This document shows positions 1-8,728 of a stretch of 64,000 nucleotides of DNA, one piece after another. A model generated the notes under the pieces. That model made no database searches. It had not been told where the DNA came from and saw nothing but the letters and a program-made list of their open reading frames with translations. The DNA lies in assembly GCA_025370075.1 (NCBI GenBank), contig CP073016.1:310001-374000 (forward strand), given 5' to 3'. Source of the DNA: Chryseotalea sp. WA131a. Its GTDB lineage: Bacteria > Bacteroidota > Bacteroidia > Cytophagales > Cyclobacteriaceae. How positions within the stretch are numbered: the stretch's first letter is position 1; every line of letters begins with the position of its first letter. A program made the translations under genes and the position numbers.

Positions 1-2104
1 CAGAATGATGGATCATTATTTCGCCTTCGCTATCTGTGTCGACAAACCAGCCTAAACTATAACCCGTACTCTCATTGGTCTTAGTGGTCTGAGTTGTCAG
101 AAGTAATTGGAAAGTTTCCTTTTTAAGGATGTCGCCATTTAGCAGGGCTGTCCCAAATTTGATTAAATCCTCTGCCGTGGATACAATTCCTCCTGATGGC
201 CATTTGTAACTTAAATTATCTTCGGGACTCTTTACCCTTTGAATATCTTTTAAAAAGTAATATTCACTTTCGTTTTCAATTTTCTTATTTGCCCGTGCAC
301 CATACGTGTACTTCATTTGAGAAGGAACTATAATATTTGATTGAAGGTAATCCAAGTAGTTCATTCCAGAAGCTCCTTCAATTACTGCTCCTAATAAATT
401 GAATCCATAGGAAGAATAGTAAAAACTTGTACCCGGTTCAAAAAGAAGGGAATCATCTCTAAATGTTTCTATTGATTCAGTTACGGATTTGTATTGTTTG
501 TCCCTATAAAAATCTTCGTTGTCTGTGTAATGTCTGATTCCACTTGTATTTCCTAAGAGTTCAAGGCTGTTTATATTCCATTTTTTTTGTGGAAATGAGG
601 GAACATAAGTTTGTACAGCCTCATTTAAATTTAATTTCCCGTCCTCCATAAGTTTCAAAGCCGCAACAGAAGTTAACGTCTTGGAAACACTTGCAATTCG
701 AAATGGTGTTTCATTTGTTGCTTTAATTTTTTTGTCTAGATCTGAGTATCCAAATGCTTTTGAGATTTCAAGTTTTCCATTAACCGAAACTGCAAGTTGA
801 GCACCAGGTATATCATATTGATTCTGATAATTTTCGATTAGGCAAATTATTTTTTCGGTAGGCGATAAGTCTTTGTCACACTTGAATGACTTTTTCTTTC
901 TCGCCTTATTTCCATTTCTAATAAATTGTTCTTCAATTGCACCTTCTCTTTCTAAATCAGCGATTATCTGTGTAGTCAGCGGAACAACATTAAAATTCTT
1001 CCAGAAGTCAGGATTGTATTGCGTCATTTGATCATCAATGGCTGCTCCAAACTTTGTCATTAGTTTTGAAGGATCGGGTTTCGTTGTGTTTCTTGCAACA
1101 ATCTGATTTACTCGCAATTCACGCAACCAACTGCTATTTTCATAAATTGATTTTGTTGCAGTGTTGTACTTATCATAGTCCCAGAGCGCAGAAAGATAAT
1201 CGGGGTAGTATTTTTCCTCAAAGCGTTTATAAATATTTATCACTTTAAAGCGCCTTAGTCGAAATTGATGCGTTTTATCAATTGGTCCTGTGTATAGCTT
1301 TCCTCTCTCAGCATACCAATCCTCCATCTCTATTCTGGTGATTGCATAATCTTCTTCATTGATATAGAAGGTATATTTCCTCTCAGGGAAAACTCCTGAG
1401 GTTATCACATATACATTTTTACCATTCTCTAGTCGAATGTCTTCAAACTTGTAATTGCTCTTTTTGAAATCAGAAAGCTTTATAAACCCTTCATTATTTG
1501 CTATGTAGTCAAGTCTGAGTATCTGGTTAAGTAAATTCTCCTCGTGAGCAAATCTTATTAGGTCAATTTTTCTAGTATCCAATAACTCAATCGTCTGATG
1601 ATAATTATCTATCCCCTTTCCATACGCATTTAGGGCAACCTCAATTAAATGATCGTACTTGCCATTTACATTTCTCAAATCCCGATAGTATGCTTCTAGC
1701 TTGAACGGTTTGTTGTCATAATTTCGCGTTCTATTTTCAATAACTTTTTTTATGATGTCATTTGGCACTAACTTTTTTGCCCTTACCGTAACTTCGTCTA
1801 GTGAATATGTCTTTGGATCTAATCTTACTTCTTGCTTGTCAATAAAATTAAGCACAGGTACAAATACGGATTCATAACCAATCATTGAAAACCTTATTGT
1901 ATCATTTTTGTCAAGCTCATTGAATATGAGTCTGAATCGTCCGTCCGAATTAGTATTTGTCCCAATTCCTTTTTTGACAACTCCAATAGTTACTAATTCT
2001 ATCGGTGTACCAGTTGTTTTGTCTACAACAGTCCCCGAAATGACATTTTGAGAGTTACCGACTATGGGAATAATCAGTACAAGAAAAAATAGTCTGATGG
2101 TCAT
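1..2104 (-). CDS. Exported serine hydrolase (beta-lactamase fold) with N-terminal carboxypeptidase-regulatory-like domain, C-terminus cut by window edge
   Basis: The reading frame starts at ATG 2104 and is open to the window edge, about 701 residues. Residues 1-18 look like a signal peptide. Residues about 20-105 resemble the CarboxypepD_reg-like beta-sandwich common in Bacteroidota surface proteins. The C-terminal third has the class C beta-lactamase/esterase pattern: SVSK at residues 472-475 supplies the nucleophile Ser and Lys, YSSYGFN near 563 is the Tyr motif, and an HHS at the very edge probably begins the His motif. Such proteins are D-alanyl-D-alanine peptidase or esterase-like hydrolases in the periplasm or on the cell surface; the substrate cannot be told. 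It is the cargo of the leftmost cassette, and its own attC lies outside the window. Confidence 0.85.
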   Translation of the reverse strand, partial: MTIRLFFLVLIIPIVGNSQNVISGTVVDKTTGTPIELVTIGVVKKGIGTNTNSDGRFRLIFNELDKNDTIRFSMIGYESVFVPVLNFIDKQEVRLDPKTYSLDEVTVRAKKLVPNDIIKKVIENRTRNYDNKPFKLEAYYRDLRNVNGKYDHLIEVALNAYGKGIDNYHQTIELLDTRKIDLIRFAHEENLLNQILRLDYIANNEGFIKLSDFKKSNYKFEDIRLENGKNVYVITSGVFPERKYTFYINEEDYAITRIEMEDWYAERGKLYTGPIDKTHQFRLRRFKVINIYKRFEEKYYPDYLSALWDYDKYNTATKSIYENSSWLRELRVNQIVARNTTKPDPSKLMTKFGAAIDDQMTQYNPDFWKNFNVVPLTTQIIADLEREGAIEEQFIRNGNKARKKKSFKCDKDLSPTEKIICLIENYQNQYDIPGAQLAVSVNGKLEISKAFGYSDLDKKIKATNETPFRIASVSKTLTSVAALKLMEDGKLNLNEAVQTYVPSFPQKKWNINSLELLGNTSGIRHYTDNEDFYRDKQYKSVTESIETFRDDSLLFEPGTSFYYSSYGFNLLGAVIEGASGMNYLDYLQSNIIVPSQMKYTYGARANKKIENESEYYFLKDIQRVKSPEDNLSYKWPSGGIVSTAEDLIKFGTALLNGDILKKETFQLLLTTQTTKTNESTGYSLGWFVDTDSEGEIMIHHS

Positions 2105-2179
2105 TTTATTTTTTTTGTGATAACAACGGCTCACTTGTGTCGGAATTGTCCATGTTGTCTAGTCGTCCCCGAAAATGGC

Positions 2180-2311
2180 AGCCAACGTTTTGCCGCTTTG
2201 CGAAGGCGGGGATTTCCAGCACTAAACTTCATTAGATGCACAAAGCTTGAATTTAGCACTTCACTTTCATAGAAGCACCAAACCCCCGCTTTTGCAAAAC
2301 GGCTGTTAGCT
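2180..2311 (-). repeat. attC-like site, subfamily E
   Basis: Left R box AGCCAAC (2180-2186) and right R box GTTAGCT (2305-2311). Between them, arms starting GCCGCTTTGCGAAGGCGGGG pair with a right arm ending GCTTTTGCAAAACGGC, with about four mismatches. The only copy of this type here. Its right end, GTTAGCTGC, is complementary to the left end of the next site (GCAGCTAAC). Confidence 0.8.
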
Positions 2312-2320
2312 GCTGGTGTT

Positions 2321-2836
2321 TTAAATTTCATTTTCCGACAAGTCCTTAGCCAAACTTGCAATTTTAAGTTTTCGGTTTCTAATTACATAGTTTAAATCAG
2401 ATGTGTTGTCAATCATTAATTGTCTATTATAATAATTGATGTGTTCAAGAATGCCAAAAACGTTTGCAATGATTGCCCAAAATATCAAATTCTCTGTTTT
2501 CACTTCCCAATTGTTAAAATATAGCTGGATAATAAATACTAACGGAATTAAACCTATCATAAAAAGGTTGTTTTTTTTCGATTTTCTAAAAAATATTAGA
2601 TTCTTGTTTTGGTCAAATGGCTTTCCTGTAAGCCTATTAAGTTTTAGCTTCCAATAATGTTGTCCTTGAAACAATATGAAAATGCACAGAACTAAGCCAT
2701 ATAAAATAAATATTATATCAAGAAATGAATTAGTAAAGAGCAAATAGATTGCAATTAATGGGAAAGTAATAAATGCGTGCATCCGTTCCATTGGATAATA
2801 CCAATTTAATCGTTTTATTAAATCTTTTTTTGTCAT
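2321..2836 (-). CDS. Cassette-borne four-helix membrane protein, function unknown
   Basis: 171 residues from the ATG at 2836; a GTG at 2869 is in frame but lies almost inside the neighbouring attC site, so the ATG is preferred. The protein has a short basic N-terminus (MTKKDLIKRL), then four likely membrane helices (roughly residues 20-38, 41-58, 90-107 and 118-135) and a charged cytoplasmic tail. I do not recognise the family. The gene stops 10 bp from the R box of attC E, the tight packing typical of cassettes. The unit ends are GTTAGCTGC and its complement. It is the tenth cassette from the recombinase. Confidence 0.75.
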   Translation of the reverse strand: MTKKDLIKRLNWYYPMERMHAFITFPLIAIYLLFTNSFLDIIFILYGLVLCIFILFQGQHYWKLKLNRLTGKPFDQNKNLIFFRKSKKNNLFMIGLIPLVFIIQLYFNNWEVKTENLIFWAIIANVFGILEHINYYNRQLMIDNTSDLNYVIRNRKLKIASLAKDLSENEI

Positions 2837-2873
2837 TTTTCTGTTTTTATTTATTGTCAGTTTGTACACTTGC

Positions 2874-3003
2874 AGCTAACGTTTGTGTTTGCGCAGTGGT
2901 GGGACTTTGAAACGCTTCACTGTCCCACGTGACAAAACGTTGAACGAAGATAGCACTTTGAGCTTACACTAAACCCCACCATTGCGCAAACATTTTGTTG
3001 GGC
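2874..3003 (-). repeat. attC-like site, subfamily A, copy 1
   Basis: Left end AGCTAAC (2874-2880), right R box GTTGGGC (2997-3003), an exact GTTRRRY. Arms TTTGCGCAGTGGTGGG and CCCACCATTGCGCAAA pair with one mismatch. Spacers of 7 nt (GTTTGTG) and 6 nt (CATTTT) between R and L arms do not pair, as in classical attC sites. Confidence 0.85.
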
Positions 3004-3010
3004 GCTGTAA

Positions 3011-3700
3011 TTACTTTTTCTGTCTCTTACTTACAGTTTCAAAAATGTCAGTCGTTGATGATTTAACACTCGTAATTAGTAAACAACTTAGCGGATTCAT
3101 ACATGTCCACATGTCACCGTAACTATTCATGTCACCGTTACCCTGCTTTTCAAATAATACTTTTGAATCTTTGTTCGCAAATAATATAGTCGTGACATTC
3201 ATGGTCAACAGTCCATTGTCCAGCTTGTTGGTATGAATGTCTTTGTAACTAACCACATAGTCCGCTTTGTAATTGTCCGCAATATCTTTTAAGTTTTTTG
3301 ATTTCAAGTCCCGCGCTCTTACAACTTGAAAAGTCGAATTAGGAGGATACTCATTGAAGTACATTTGAAGAACGGAGTATGAGTAATCCGGGATTGTTTC
3401 AAAATATTTAAATTTCTTGACTTCTTGCTCTGATTGTTTGGCTACTTTGATTTTTTCCTCATACTCCTTTTTCATTTTCTGATCATCAGTATAATTCACG
3501 AAGCGTTCCATTTGTTTAATGGTGTTATAATACATTTTCAGATAATCTGCCTGAACGGTGTCCACGAAGATTTTCAGTCCCTCGTCTATTATTGCAGTGT
3601 CAGGTGAAACGATTATCATTTTGAATGGTCGAAAGTTACTTCTCTGTCCGAATGAAAAATTGCTTGATAGGAAAAGGAGGATTACAAAAAAATGTCTCAT
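3011..3700 (-). CDS. Cassette-borne exported protein, function unknown
   Basis: 229 residues. Residues 1-18 (MRHFFVILLFLSSNFSFG) are a clear signal peptide, so the product is periplasmic or surface-exposed. The middle, about residues 60-95, is rich in Lys and Glu and probably helical; the C-terminal half looks like an alpha/beta domain with a Cys pair (WTCMNPLSC) near residue 205. No family recognised. It is the single gene of its cassette, whose ends are GTTGGGCGC and GCGCCCAAC. The stop lies 7 bp from attC A1. In the left half of the ATG-proximal leader no strong ribosome binding site is visible, as is usual in this phylum. Confidence 0.75.
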   Translation of the reverse strand: MRHFFVILLFLSSNFSFGQRSNFRPFKMIIVSPDTAIIDEGLKIFVDTVQADYLKMYYNTIKQMERFVNYTDDQKMKKEYEEKIKVAKQSEQEVKKFKYFETIPDYSYSVLQMYFNEYPPNSTFQVVRARDLKSKNLKDIADNYKADYVVSYKDIHTNKLDNGLLTMNVTTILFANKDSKVLFEKQGNGDMNSYGDMWTCMNPLSCLLITSVKSSTTDIFETVSKRQKK

Positions 3701-3733
3701 ATAGGAGAATTGTTATCAAAAAGTAATTATTGC

Positions 3734-3862
3734 GCCCAACGTTTGTGTTTGCGCAGTGGTGCGGTTTCAAAGCCGCGTCCTGTCCCCGACACCAAACGTG
3801 GAACGAAGATAAAAACTTTGGGCTACACGTCAACGCACCATTGCGCAAACATTTTGTTGGCG
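3734..3862 (-). repeat. attC-like site, subfamily A, copy 2
   Basis: Left R box GCCCAAC (3734-3740) is an exact RYYYAAC; right R box GTTGGCG (3856-3862). L arms TTTGCGCAGTGGTGCG and CGCACCATTGCGCAAA pair with one mismatch. The centre differs from copy 1 but keeps GAACGAAGATA. Confidence 0.85.
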
Positions 3863-3878
3863 GCTGGGCATCTCGTCA

Positions 3879-4706
3879 CTAGTTACTGTTTAGTCCAAAT
3901 GAGTTTGTCCCCAATTTATTTTTAAAAAGTCGTTCTTTCTCAATTGCTTGGTCTGCCGTTATTGTCTTTGGTAAAATCATTAAAATTGAAAACTGAAAGT
4001 TCTCGGCATAGCCGTCTTTCTTTAGAATCAATTCTTTCAATTGCTTGTTTCCACCATGTCCGTTTGTCGAAACATAGGAATTCCATCGTCCCCAAATACC
4101 CTCTTCTCCGTAAGCTGACCCAACGTAAAGTTTACCAGTCTTCGAGTCACTTATTAGGTATATTCCTTTTGCTCCAGAAAGCATTCTTTTCCAGTCGTTG
4201 TACCCGTTTGTGACAATTTCTTTTAGCTCATTGAAGTTCAAAATGAAGTCAGAGTAGTCAGTGAAATGCTTGTAGTGAAGTCCCGGGTGTATTTCAATAA
4301 CTTCCATTTCGTTTTTAATCCACTGATGCCAAGAAATAGCATTGCTCCATTTTACGATAACTCTTTCTTTTAAATCATCGAAATTTAGTATTTCTTCGAA
4401 GTCGTATTCAATGTTATAAGGAGTGTCAATAACACTCACTTGCACTTTTGGTAGATGTCGGCAGCGTAAAACTTTATAGACTCCTACAAACCTTGAAAGA
4501 AGTCCTTCTTCTCCAATAAAAGAAACTATGTAGTCAACACCATTAAAGACTTCTTTAGCTTGTTGCTGTTGGTACTTTAAGAATATTTCTCGTTTTGTTC
4601 TGTAAGCGTTATAGAGGTCAATTCTTGAATCTTTATGTCTTACAAGTTTGATTCTTGATTGTCTGTCGAGTCCGCGATTGAACAATAACTCCTGAATTGT
4701 TATCAT
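3879..4706 (-). CDS. Cassette-borne GIY-YIG family nuclease
   Basis: 275 residues, ATG at 4706. The C-terminal 95 residues are a GIY-YIG nuclease domain: GIYLI at 181-185, KLYVGSAYG at 192-200, the conserved Arg at 207 (GRW), GHGGN at 216-220, and the acidic helix IEKERLFKNKLGT at 255-267 followed by GLN. These are the metal-binding and catalytic elements of the fold. The N-terminal 170 residues form a separate domain that I cannot name; similar two-domain proteins are annotated only as GIY-YIG nuclease family. A role in DNA cleavage or defence is possible but not shown. Single gene of its cassette; it stops 17 bp from attC A2. Confidence 0.85.
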   Translation of the reverse strand: MITIQELLFNRGLDRQSRIKLVRHKDSRIDLYNAYRTKREIFLKYQQQQAKEVFNGVDYIVSFIGEEGLLSRFVGVYKVLRCRHLPKVQVSVIDTPYNIEYDFEEILNFDDLKERVIVKWSNAISWHQWIKNEMEVIEIHPGLHYKHFTDYSDFILNFNELKEIVTNGYNDWKRMLSGAKGIYLISDSKTGKLYVGSAYGEEGIWGRWNSYVSTNGHGGNKQLKELILKKDGYAENFQFSILMILPKTITADQAIEKERLFKNKLGTNSFGLNSN

Positions 4707-4749
4707 CTGCTTGTCCGTCTAAATTTGTACACACTTTGTCATGCCTTGC

Positions 4750-4877
4750 CGCCAACGTTTGTGTTTGCGCAGTGGTGGGCTTTCGAAGCCGCCACTGTCC
4801 GCGTGGGCAAACGTTGAACGAAGATAACACTTATAGCTTGCACGTCACCCCACCATTGCGCAAACATTTTGTTGGCG
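4750..4877 (-). repeat. attC-like site, subfamily A, copy 3
   Basis: R boxes CGCCAAC (4750-4756) and GTTGGCG (4871-4877), with arms TTTGCGCAGTGGTGGG and CCCACCATTGCGCAAA. It closes the cassette carrying the first copy of the 170-residue membrane protein. It is only roughly 75-80 percent identical to A4, which closes the second copy. Confidence 0.85.
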
Positions 4878-4900
4878 GTAGTACCATCTCTGACTGTTTA

Positions 4901-5413
4901 CTAATCTGCCAGTTCGTTGAGTCTTGGTTGAATGAACCAAACTCCAAGTGGAACCATCCATATTAGAAATGCCTCTACGGCATATTCGTTAATCTTTGCA
5001 AGTCGTCCCAATTCAATTGTTTTAAGTGTCTTAGCTGCGAATAACACAGAATAAACCATTAGTCCCAAATAGATTGGAACTCCGGTGAATACTAAGATTA
5101 AAAAGTCGTCACCACTCAAAAAATTTTCATTTTCTGTTAACCAGAAAATAAAAATTAAGAGTGTCAGCGCCAATAGAAATGCAACTCTAAATCTCCAAAG
5201 TCGGAAGTTGTGTCCAACGGGCAATAGCTTATAGAGTCCATTTGGAATTGTCCAAATCCAGCTAAACACTGTCGAAACAGTTATCATTCCTACTATTACG
5301 TCAGCGTACCCAGTTTGTCCGTGTCCAGAAACACCTAAGATGTCAGCCAAGATTGGTACTCCAATCGTCAACAAAAATAATTGCCAGTGTTTAAGTCGAA
5401 GAATAAATTTCAT
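4901..5413 (-). CDS. Cassette-borne four-helix membrane protein, copy 1 of a duplicated cassette
   Basis: 170 residues with a basic start (MKFILRLKHW) and four likely membrane helices: about residues 11-28, 38-55, 75-93 and 104-126, then a hydrophobic stretch ending in FIQPRLNEL. Function unknown; the FIQPR-type tail recurs, as I recall, in small membrane proteins of this phylum. The whole unit 4871-5451 matches 12161-12741 with seven base differences in 581 positions. The two proteins differ by a few residues near the N-terminus (MKF/MRF, TGYAD/TWYAE). The + strand of this unit is very rich in GTC (21) against GAC (1). Confidence 0.8.
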   Translation of the reverse strand: MKFILRLKHWQLFLLTIGVPILADILGVSGHGQTGYADVIVGMITVSTVFSWIWTIPNGLYKLLPVGHNFRLWRFRVAFLLALTLLIFIFWLTENENFLSGDDFLILVFTGVPIYLGLMVYSVLFAAKTLKTIELGRLAKINEYAVEAFLIWMVPLGVWFIQPRLNELAD

Positions 5414-5444
5414 TTGTCCTATGTTTTCTCTGTCGAGGTATTAC

Positions 5445-5575
5445 CGCCAACGGTTAGGCTTGCAGAAGGCGGGCAATTAAAAACCTGCGCCTTCTCCCAC
5501 GAGATAAAATAAATGAAACGCACTGAACTTTCCTAACGCACAGTCCGCCCGCTTTTCTGCAAGCCTGTGTTATGG
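5445..5575 (-). repeat. attC-like site, subfamily D
   Basis: Left R box CGCCAAC (5445-5451), right end GTTATGG (5569-5575). Arms AGGCTTGCAGAAGGCGGGC and GCCCGCTTTTCTGCAAGCCT pair with a small bulge. The centre resembles subfamily C (GGCGGGCAATTAAAA and CCTGCGCC). Single copy. Confidence 0.8.
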
Positions 5576-5931
5576 CCAGTTTGCAACCGAGCTTAGGGTT
5601 TTAGTGTCGACCGTGAAAAAGGAAAAATGTCCACCGATAAGTTTTGCGAGCAAGTCGTCCAGCGCAAGAGTTTTGGTCGTCCGCCAGAAAGTGTCATTAA
5701 GAGTTGTCGCGCGAGAATGGGTCGTCCGATTGCAGATAATTCCGAGACGGGTCGTCAACGAGAAAAAGCGTCCGCAAGAAAAGGGTTTAAAAAGGTGTCT
5801 TTGATTTTTTAAATTTTCCGTCAGTCGTTTGAAGCAAAGTCCTCGGAAAGTTTATGAATTGTCAGCGAGCAGAAGTCAGTCGGCATTTGTCGTCACCGAA
5901 ATTGGGGATGCACACTCGTCCCGCAAATTGG
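5576..5931. other. Cassette without a convincing gene
   Basis: This 356-bp unit sits between attC D and attC B1 and has the expected complementary ends (GTTATGGCCA and TGGCCATAAC). No minus-strand reading frame with a plausible protein is present. The only candidate is on the plus strand, 5627-5812, 61 residues, basic, preceded by AAGGAAAA; its composition is odd (repeated GRP and RK), and it would point against every other cassette gene. The plus strand has 23 GTC but only 2 GAC triplets. It could encode a small RNA, a regulatory segment or a decayed gene. Confidence 0.6.
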
Positions 5932-6061
5932 CCATAACGTGAGTATTTGCGTTCGAGCGGGGCTTCCGAAGCCACGCCTTGTCCCCGACAACGAACGCAT
6001 TAAAGATACGAAAACGTTGGATTACGCGTCAACCCCGCTTGACGCAAATACATTGTTATGC
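5932..6061 (-). repeat. attC-like site, subfamily B, copy 1
   Basis: Left end CCATAAC (5932-5938), right end GTTATGC (6055-6061). Arms TATTTGCGTTCGAGCGGGG and CCCCGCTTGACGCAAATA pair except for two or three central bases. Body nearly identical to B2 (one substitution and one indel seen), although the neighbouring genes are unrelated. Confidence 0.85.
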
Positions 6062-6088
6062 ACATGTGCCGCAGTCGACCGTTACTTA

Positions 6089-6150
6089 ACCACACGGATG
6101 CCAGTGCTTTGGTTGCGTGTTGGCATGTGTGGCACTGGCATTGGTGTGGT
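6089..6150. repeat. Long hairpin downstream of the permease gene, inside its cassette
   Basis: ACCACAC-gg-ATGCCAGTG (6089-6106) pairs with CACTGGCAT-tg-GTGTGGT (6133-6150); 16 of 18 positions match around a 26-nt loop. It lies 27 bp past the permease stop. There is no T run, so it may be an mRNA 3' stabiliser, a factor-dependent terminator or a relic site. Confidence 0.6.
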
Positions 6151-6176
6151 GGGCCACGAAACCTAGTCCACGTTTT

Positions 6177-8564
6177 CTATTCATATCTCAAACTGTCGAT
6201 CGGATTTGTGCTTGCAGATTTTACTGTCTTTACACTTATTGTCAGAGTCGTCAGCAGTACAAGGATCAAAACTGGAACTAAAAACAGTGATGCATTTATA
6301 GGCATTTGATACGCATATGTCTGCAGCCATTTTTTAATCATTTCATAGCCTACAGGAAGTCCAATGGCACATCCAATTATTACCAACTTGACATAGTCTT
6401 TTGATAGAAGTGAAACAATACTAAATGAAGAGGCTCCAAGTACCTTTCTTATTCCAATCTCTTTGGTTTTACGGTTAACGGTATACAATGACAATCCGAA
6501 CAAACCCAAAAATGAAACAACAACAGCCAGAAATGTTAATACGCCTACTATCATTCCAATTTGCTTGACCGTTGTGTACTGCATGTCAAATTTTTCATCT
6601 AAGAAATAATAACTGAATATGTTGTCCGGATAAGTTTCTCTCCATTGTTTTTCAATAGTTGAGATTGTACTTGTAAAATTCTGACCAGCAAGTTTGATCG
6701 CATAAGCTGGATTTTTGGGATAACCCTGCATATATAATAGAGGCTGAAGCTGATGCTGTAGCGATCTAACGTGATAATTTTTTATTACTCCGATGACTTC
6801 AAATCGTCTGCTTCCAATAAAGATAATTTTTCCTATAGCATCTTCTACTCCCTTAAATCCAAACATTTTGGTAGCCTCTTCATTAATCAACATTGCTTTC
6901 CTATCGCTTTCAAGGTCTGGATTGAAGTTTCGCCCAGTCAACAACGCCAAATTAAAAACGCCCAGAAACTCAGTCCCTATGCTTACTATACGACTACTAT
7001 AACGGTAAGGAGCATTCTCCTCATTCAATGTAATATCAGCTCTATGCCAATCAATTTCAGACCCGGGAAAACTTGAGGCATATGTAACGCCATTCACCGA
7101 GGGTAATCGAAGAACTTCGTTTTTAAACGGCTCGTATTTATTGACCGTTGTTGCATCCGTTAGTACGGGCGAATCTATAATTAAAGTTTGCTCCAATGAG
7201 ATTCCGAGACTTTGACTCCGGATAAAGTCAATTTGCTTTTGAATAGCAAAAATTGCTGTAATCAGTATTAACGATACGGTGAGTTGAGTTACTACCAACA
7301 CTTTTCTTAGTGTTGAGCGTTCAGTGAATTCGTTGAGTTTTCCCTTTATAGATTGAAGCGGTTTAAATGACGAAAGAAAAATAGCTGGGTACAGCCCTGA
7401 CATCACAACTCCAGCTACCAATGCGGCCAATAGAAACAAGTAAACCTGCGGTATCTCTAGAATTAATTCGGAAGATGGTATCTTGAAGTAAGTCGCTGCC
7501 AGTGGCCAAACAATCACGAACAACAAAATCGCACACAAAAACGAAATTGTATTAAAGACAAATGATTCAGTAAGGAATCGGAAAATCAGTTGCTTCCTAC
7601 TGGCTCCGATAAGTTTACGAATGCCCACCTCCTTCATGCTTTCCAAAAGTCTAGCAGTAGAAAGGCTTATGTAGTTGAACCATGCCAACATCAAAACAAC
7701 CAAACCTAATCCAAGAAAGAAATTTACCATTGTTGCTTTGCCACTTCCATCCAAAGCGTGCAAGCGGATGTCACCAATGGGCTCTAATAAATACTTGTCG
7801 CCAGTATCGTCTTGATGATATTGTTTTACAATTTTTGCCAGTCCTTCCCTTAGGCGTTCAGGACTAGAATTGGGATTCAAGCGCAGATATGTAGTTACGT
7901 TGCTCCAAGCCCAGTTCTCATTCCATTCTTGTTCGTTTTTAGGTGGCAATACAATGTCAAACTGCTGATTAGCGTTTGCTGGGATATCTTCAAAAACGCC
8001 ATCTACAACATATAGCCGCATTTCAATATTAGCACCAGGGAAACCAATCTCAAGAGATTTGCCGACAGCATCAGCGTTGCCAAAATATTTACTTGCGATG
8101 GACTTCGATATAATAATGGATTGAGCAGTTTTGAGAACTTTGAGATTATCACCAGAAAGAACATTGATTGCCAAAACGTCAACAATTGAGGGGTCAGCAA
8201 AGACAATACGACTCTCGAAATTTCTTATCTTCTCAATAGGGTTAGACACAACGGCTCCTTCTTTTGAACTAAGTCGCCCAACTGCCTCAATATCCGGAAG
8301 TGTTTGTTTAATAGCATAAGCCAGTCCCGATACCGTTCCCTTTGAAATTTCTTCAAAAACGCCATTAGAGGTATTGTAGAGATTTACACGGTATGTTCTG
8401 TCCGCATTCTTATTAAATTGTTCAAAGCTGTACTCGAACCAAACAAATTGAGTGATAAATAAACAAACTGTTAGTCCTGTAATTAATCCAATAAGATTTA
8501 TAAGTGAGAATGATTTGTTTCTTGTCAGCTGACGAAAAACAATTTTGATATTATTAGCAATCAT
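6177..8564 (-). CDS. ABC transporter permease with MacB-like periplasmic and FtsX domains
   Basis: 795 residues, ATG at 8564. The layout is that of the MacB/FtsX-type permeases abundant in Bacteroidota: N-terminal membrane helix (about residues 20-41), a MacB-like periplasmic core to about 270, three helices about 285-405, a fourth and second periplasmic core from about 425, then a C-terminal FtsX domain with three helices to the end (KEIGIRKVLGAS near 690). The partner ATPase is not encoded nearby, so it must come from elsewhere. Such permeases export peptides or lipoproteins or act as mechanotransmitters; the substrate is unknown. At roughly 2.7 kb this is a very large cassette, with hairpins on both sides of the gene. 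Confidence 0.9.
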   Translation of the reverse strand: MIANNIKIVFRQLTRNKSFSLINLIGLITGLTVCLFITQFVWFEYSFEQFNKNADRTYRVNLYNTSNGVFEEISKGTVSGLAYAIKQTLPDIEAVGRLSSKEGAVVSNPIEKIRNFESRIVFADPSIVDVLAINVLSGDNLKVLKTAQSIIISKSIASKYFGNADAVGKSLEIGFPGANIEMRLYVVDGVFEDIPANANQQFDIVLPPKNEQEWNENWAWSNVTTYLRLNPNSSPERLREGLAKIVKQYHQDDTGDKYLLEPIGDIRLHALDGSGKATMVNFFLGLGLVVLMLAWFNYISLSTARLLESMKEVGIRKLIGASRKQLIFRFLTESFVFNTISFLCAILLFVIVWPLAATYFKIPSSELILEIPQVYLFLLAALVAGVVMSGLYPAIFLSSFKPLQSIKGKLNEFTERSTLRKVLVVTQLTVSLILITAIFAIQKQIDFIRSQSLGISLEQTLIIDSPVLTDATTVNKYEPFKNEVLRLPSVNGVTYASSFPGSEIDWHRADITLNEENAPYRYSSRIVSIGTEFLGVFNLALLTGRNFNPDLESDRKAMLINEEATKMFGFKGVEDAIGKIIFIGSRRFEVIGVIKNYHVRSLQHQLQPLLYMQGYPKNPAYAIKLAGQNFTSTISTIEKQWRETYPDNIFSYYFLDEKFDMQYTTVKQIGMIVGVLTFLAVVVSFLGLFGLSLYTVNRKTKEIGIRKVLGASSFSIVSLLSKDYVKLVIIGCAIGLPVGYEMIKKWLQTYAYQMPINASLFLVPVLILVLLTTLTISVKTVKSASTNPIDSLRYE

Positions 8565-8635
8565 GGCAGGTTTATTGATGAGTGTCTATAAAACGTAATC
8601 TGGTCGTCCCAATTGTCCAATCGAGCGTGGCAAAG

Positions 8636-8695
8636 ATTGGCTCTTTTGCTTGCTTTGGTGTCGCGCTGGAATGAGCGGCAAGCAAATGTGCCAAT
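8636..8695. repeat. Two-step hairpin upstream of the permease gene
   Basis: ATTGGC (8636-8641) pairs with GCCAAT (8690-8695), and TTTGCTTGC (8645-8653) pairs with GCAAGCAAA (8678-8686), with short unpaired stretches between. The plan resembles an attC (outer box, spacer, inner arm), but the outer box polarity is reversed. It lies in the untranslated leader of the permease and may be regulatory. Confidence 0.5.
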
Positions 8696-8728
8696 GCGGG
8701 AGGCCACTACTCTGTCCCGCGGCATTGT

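Noticed and set aside
2131..2361. Minus-strand 76-codon frame across attC E
   Set aside because: It lies on the recombination hairpin and overlaps the end of a better gene; the peptide has no protein-like features.
5570..5758. Minus-strand frame in the gene-less cassette
   Set aside because: Direction fits the array, but the peptide is not protein-like and its stop codon is formed by the R box itself.
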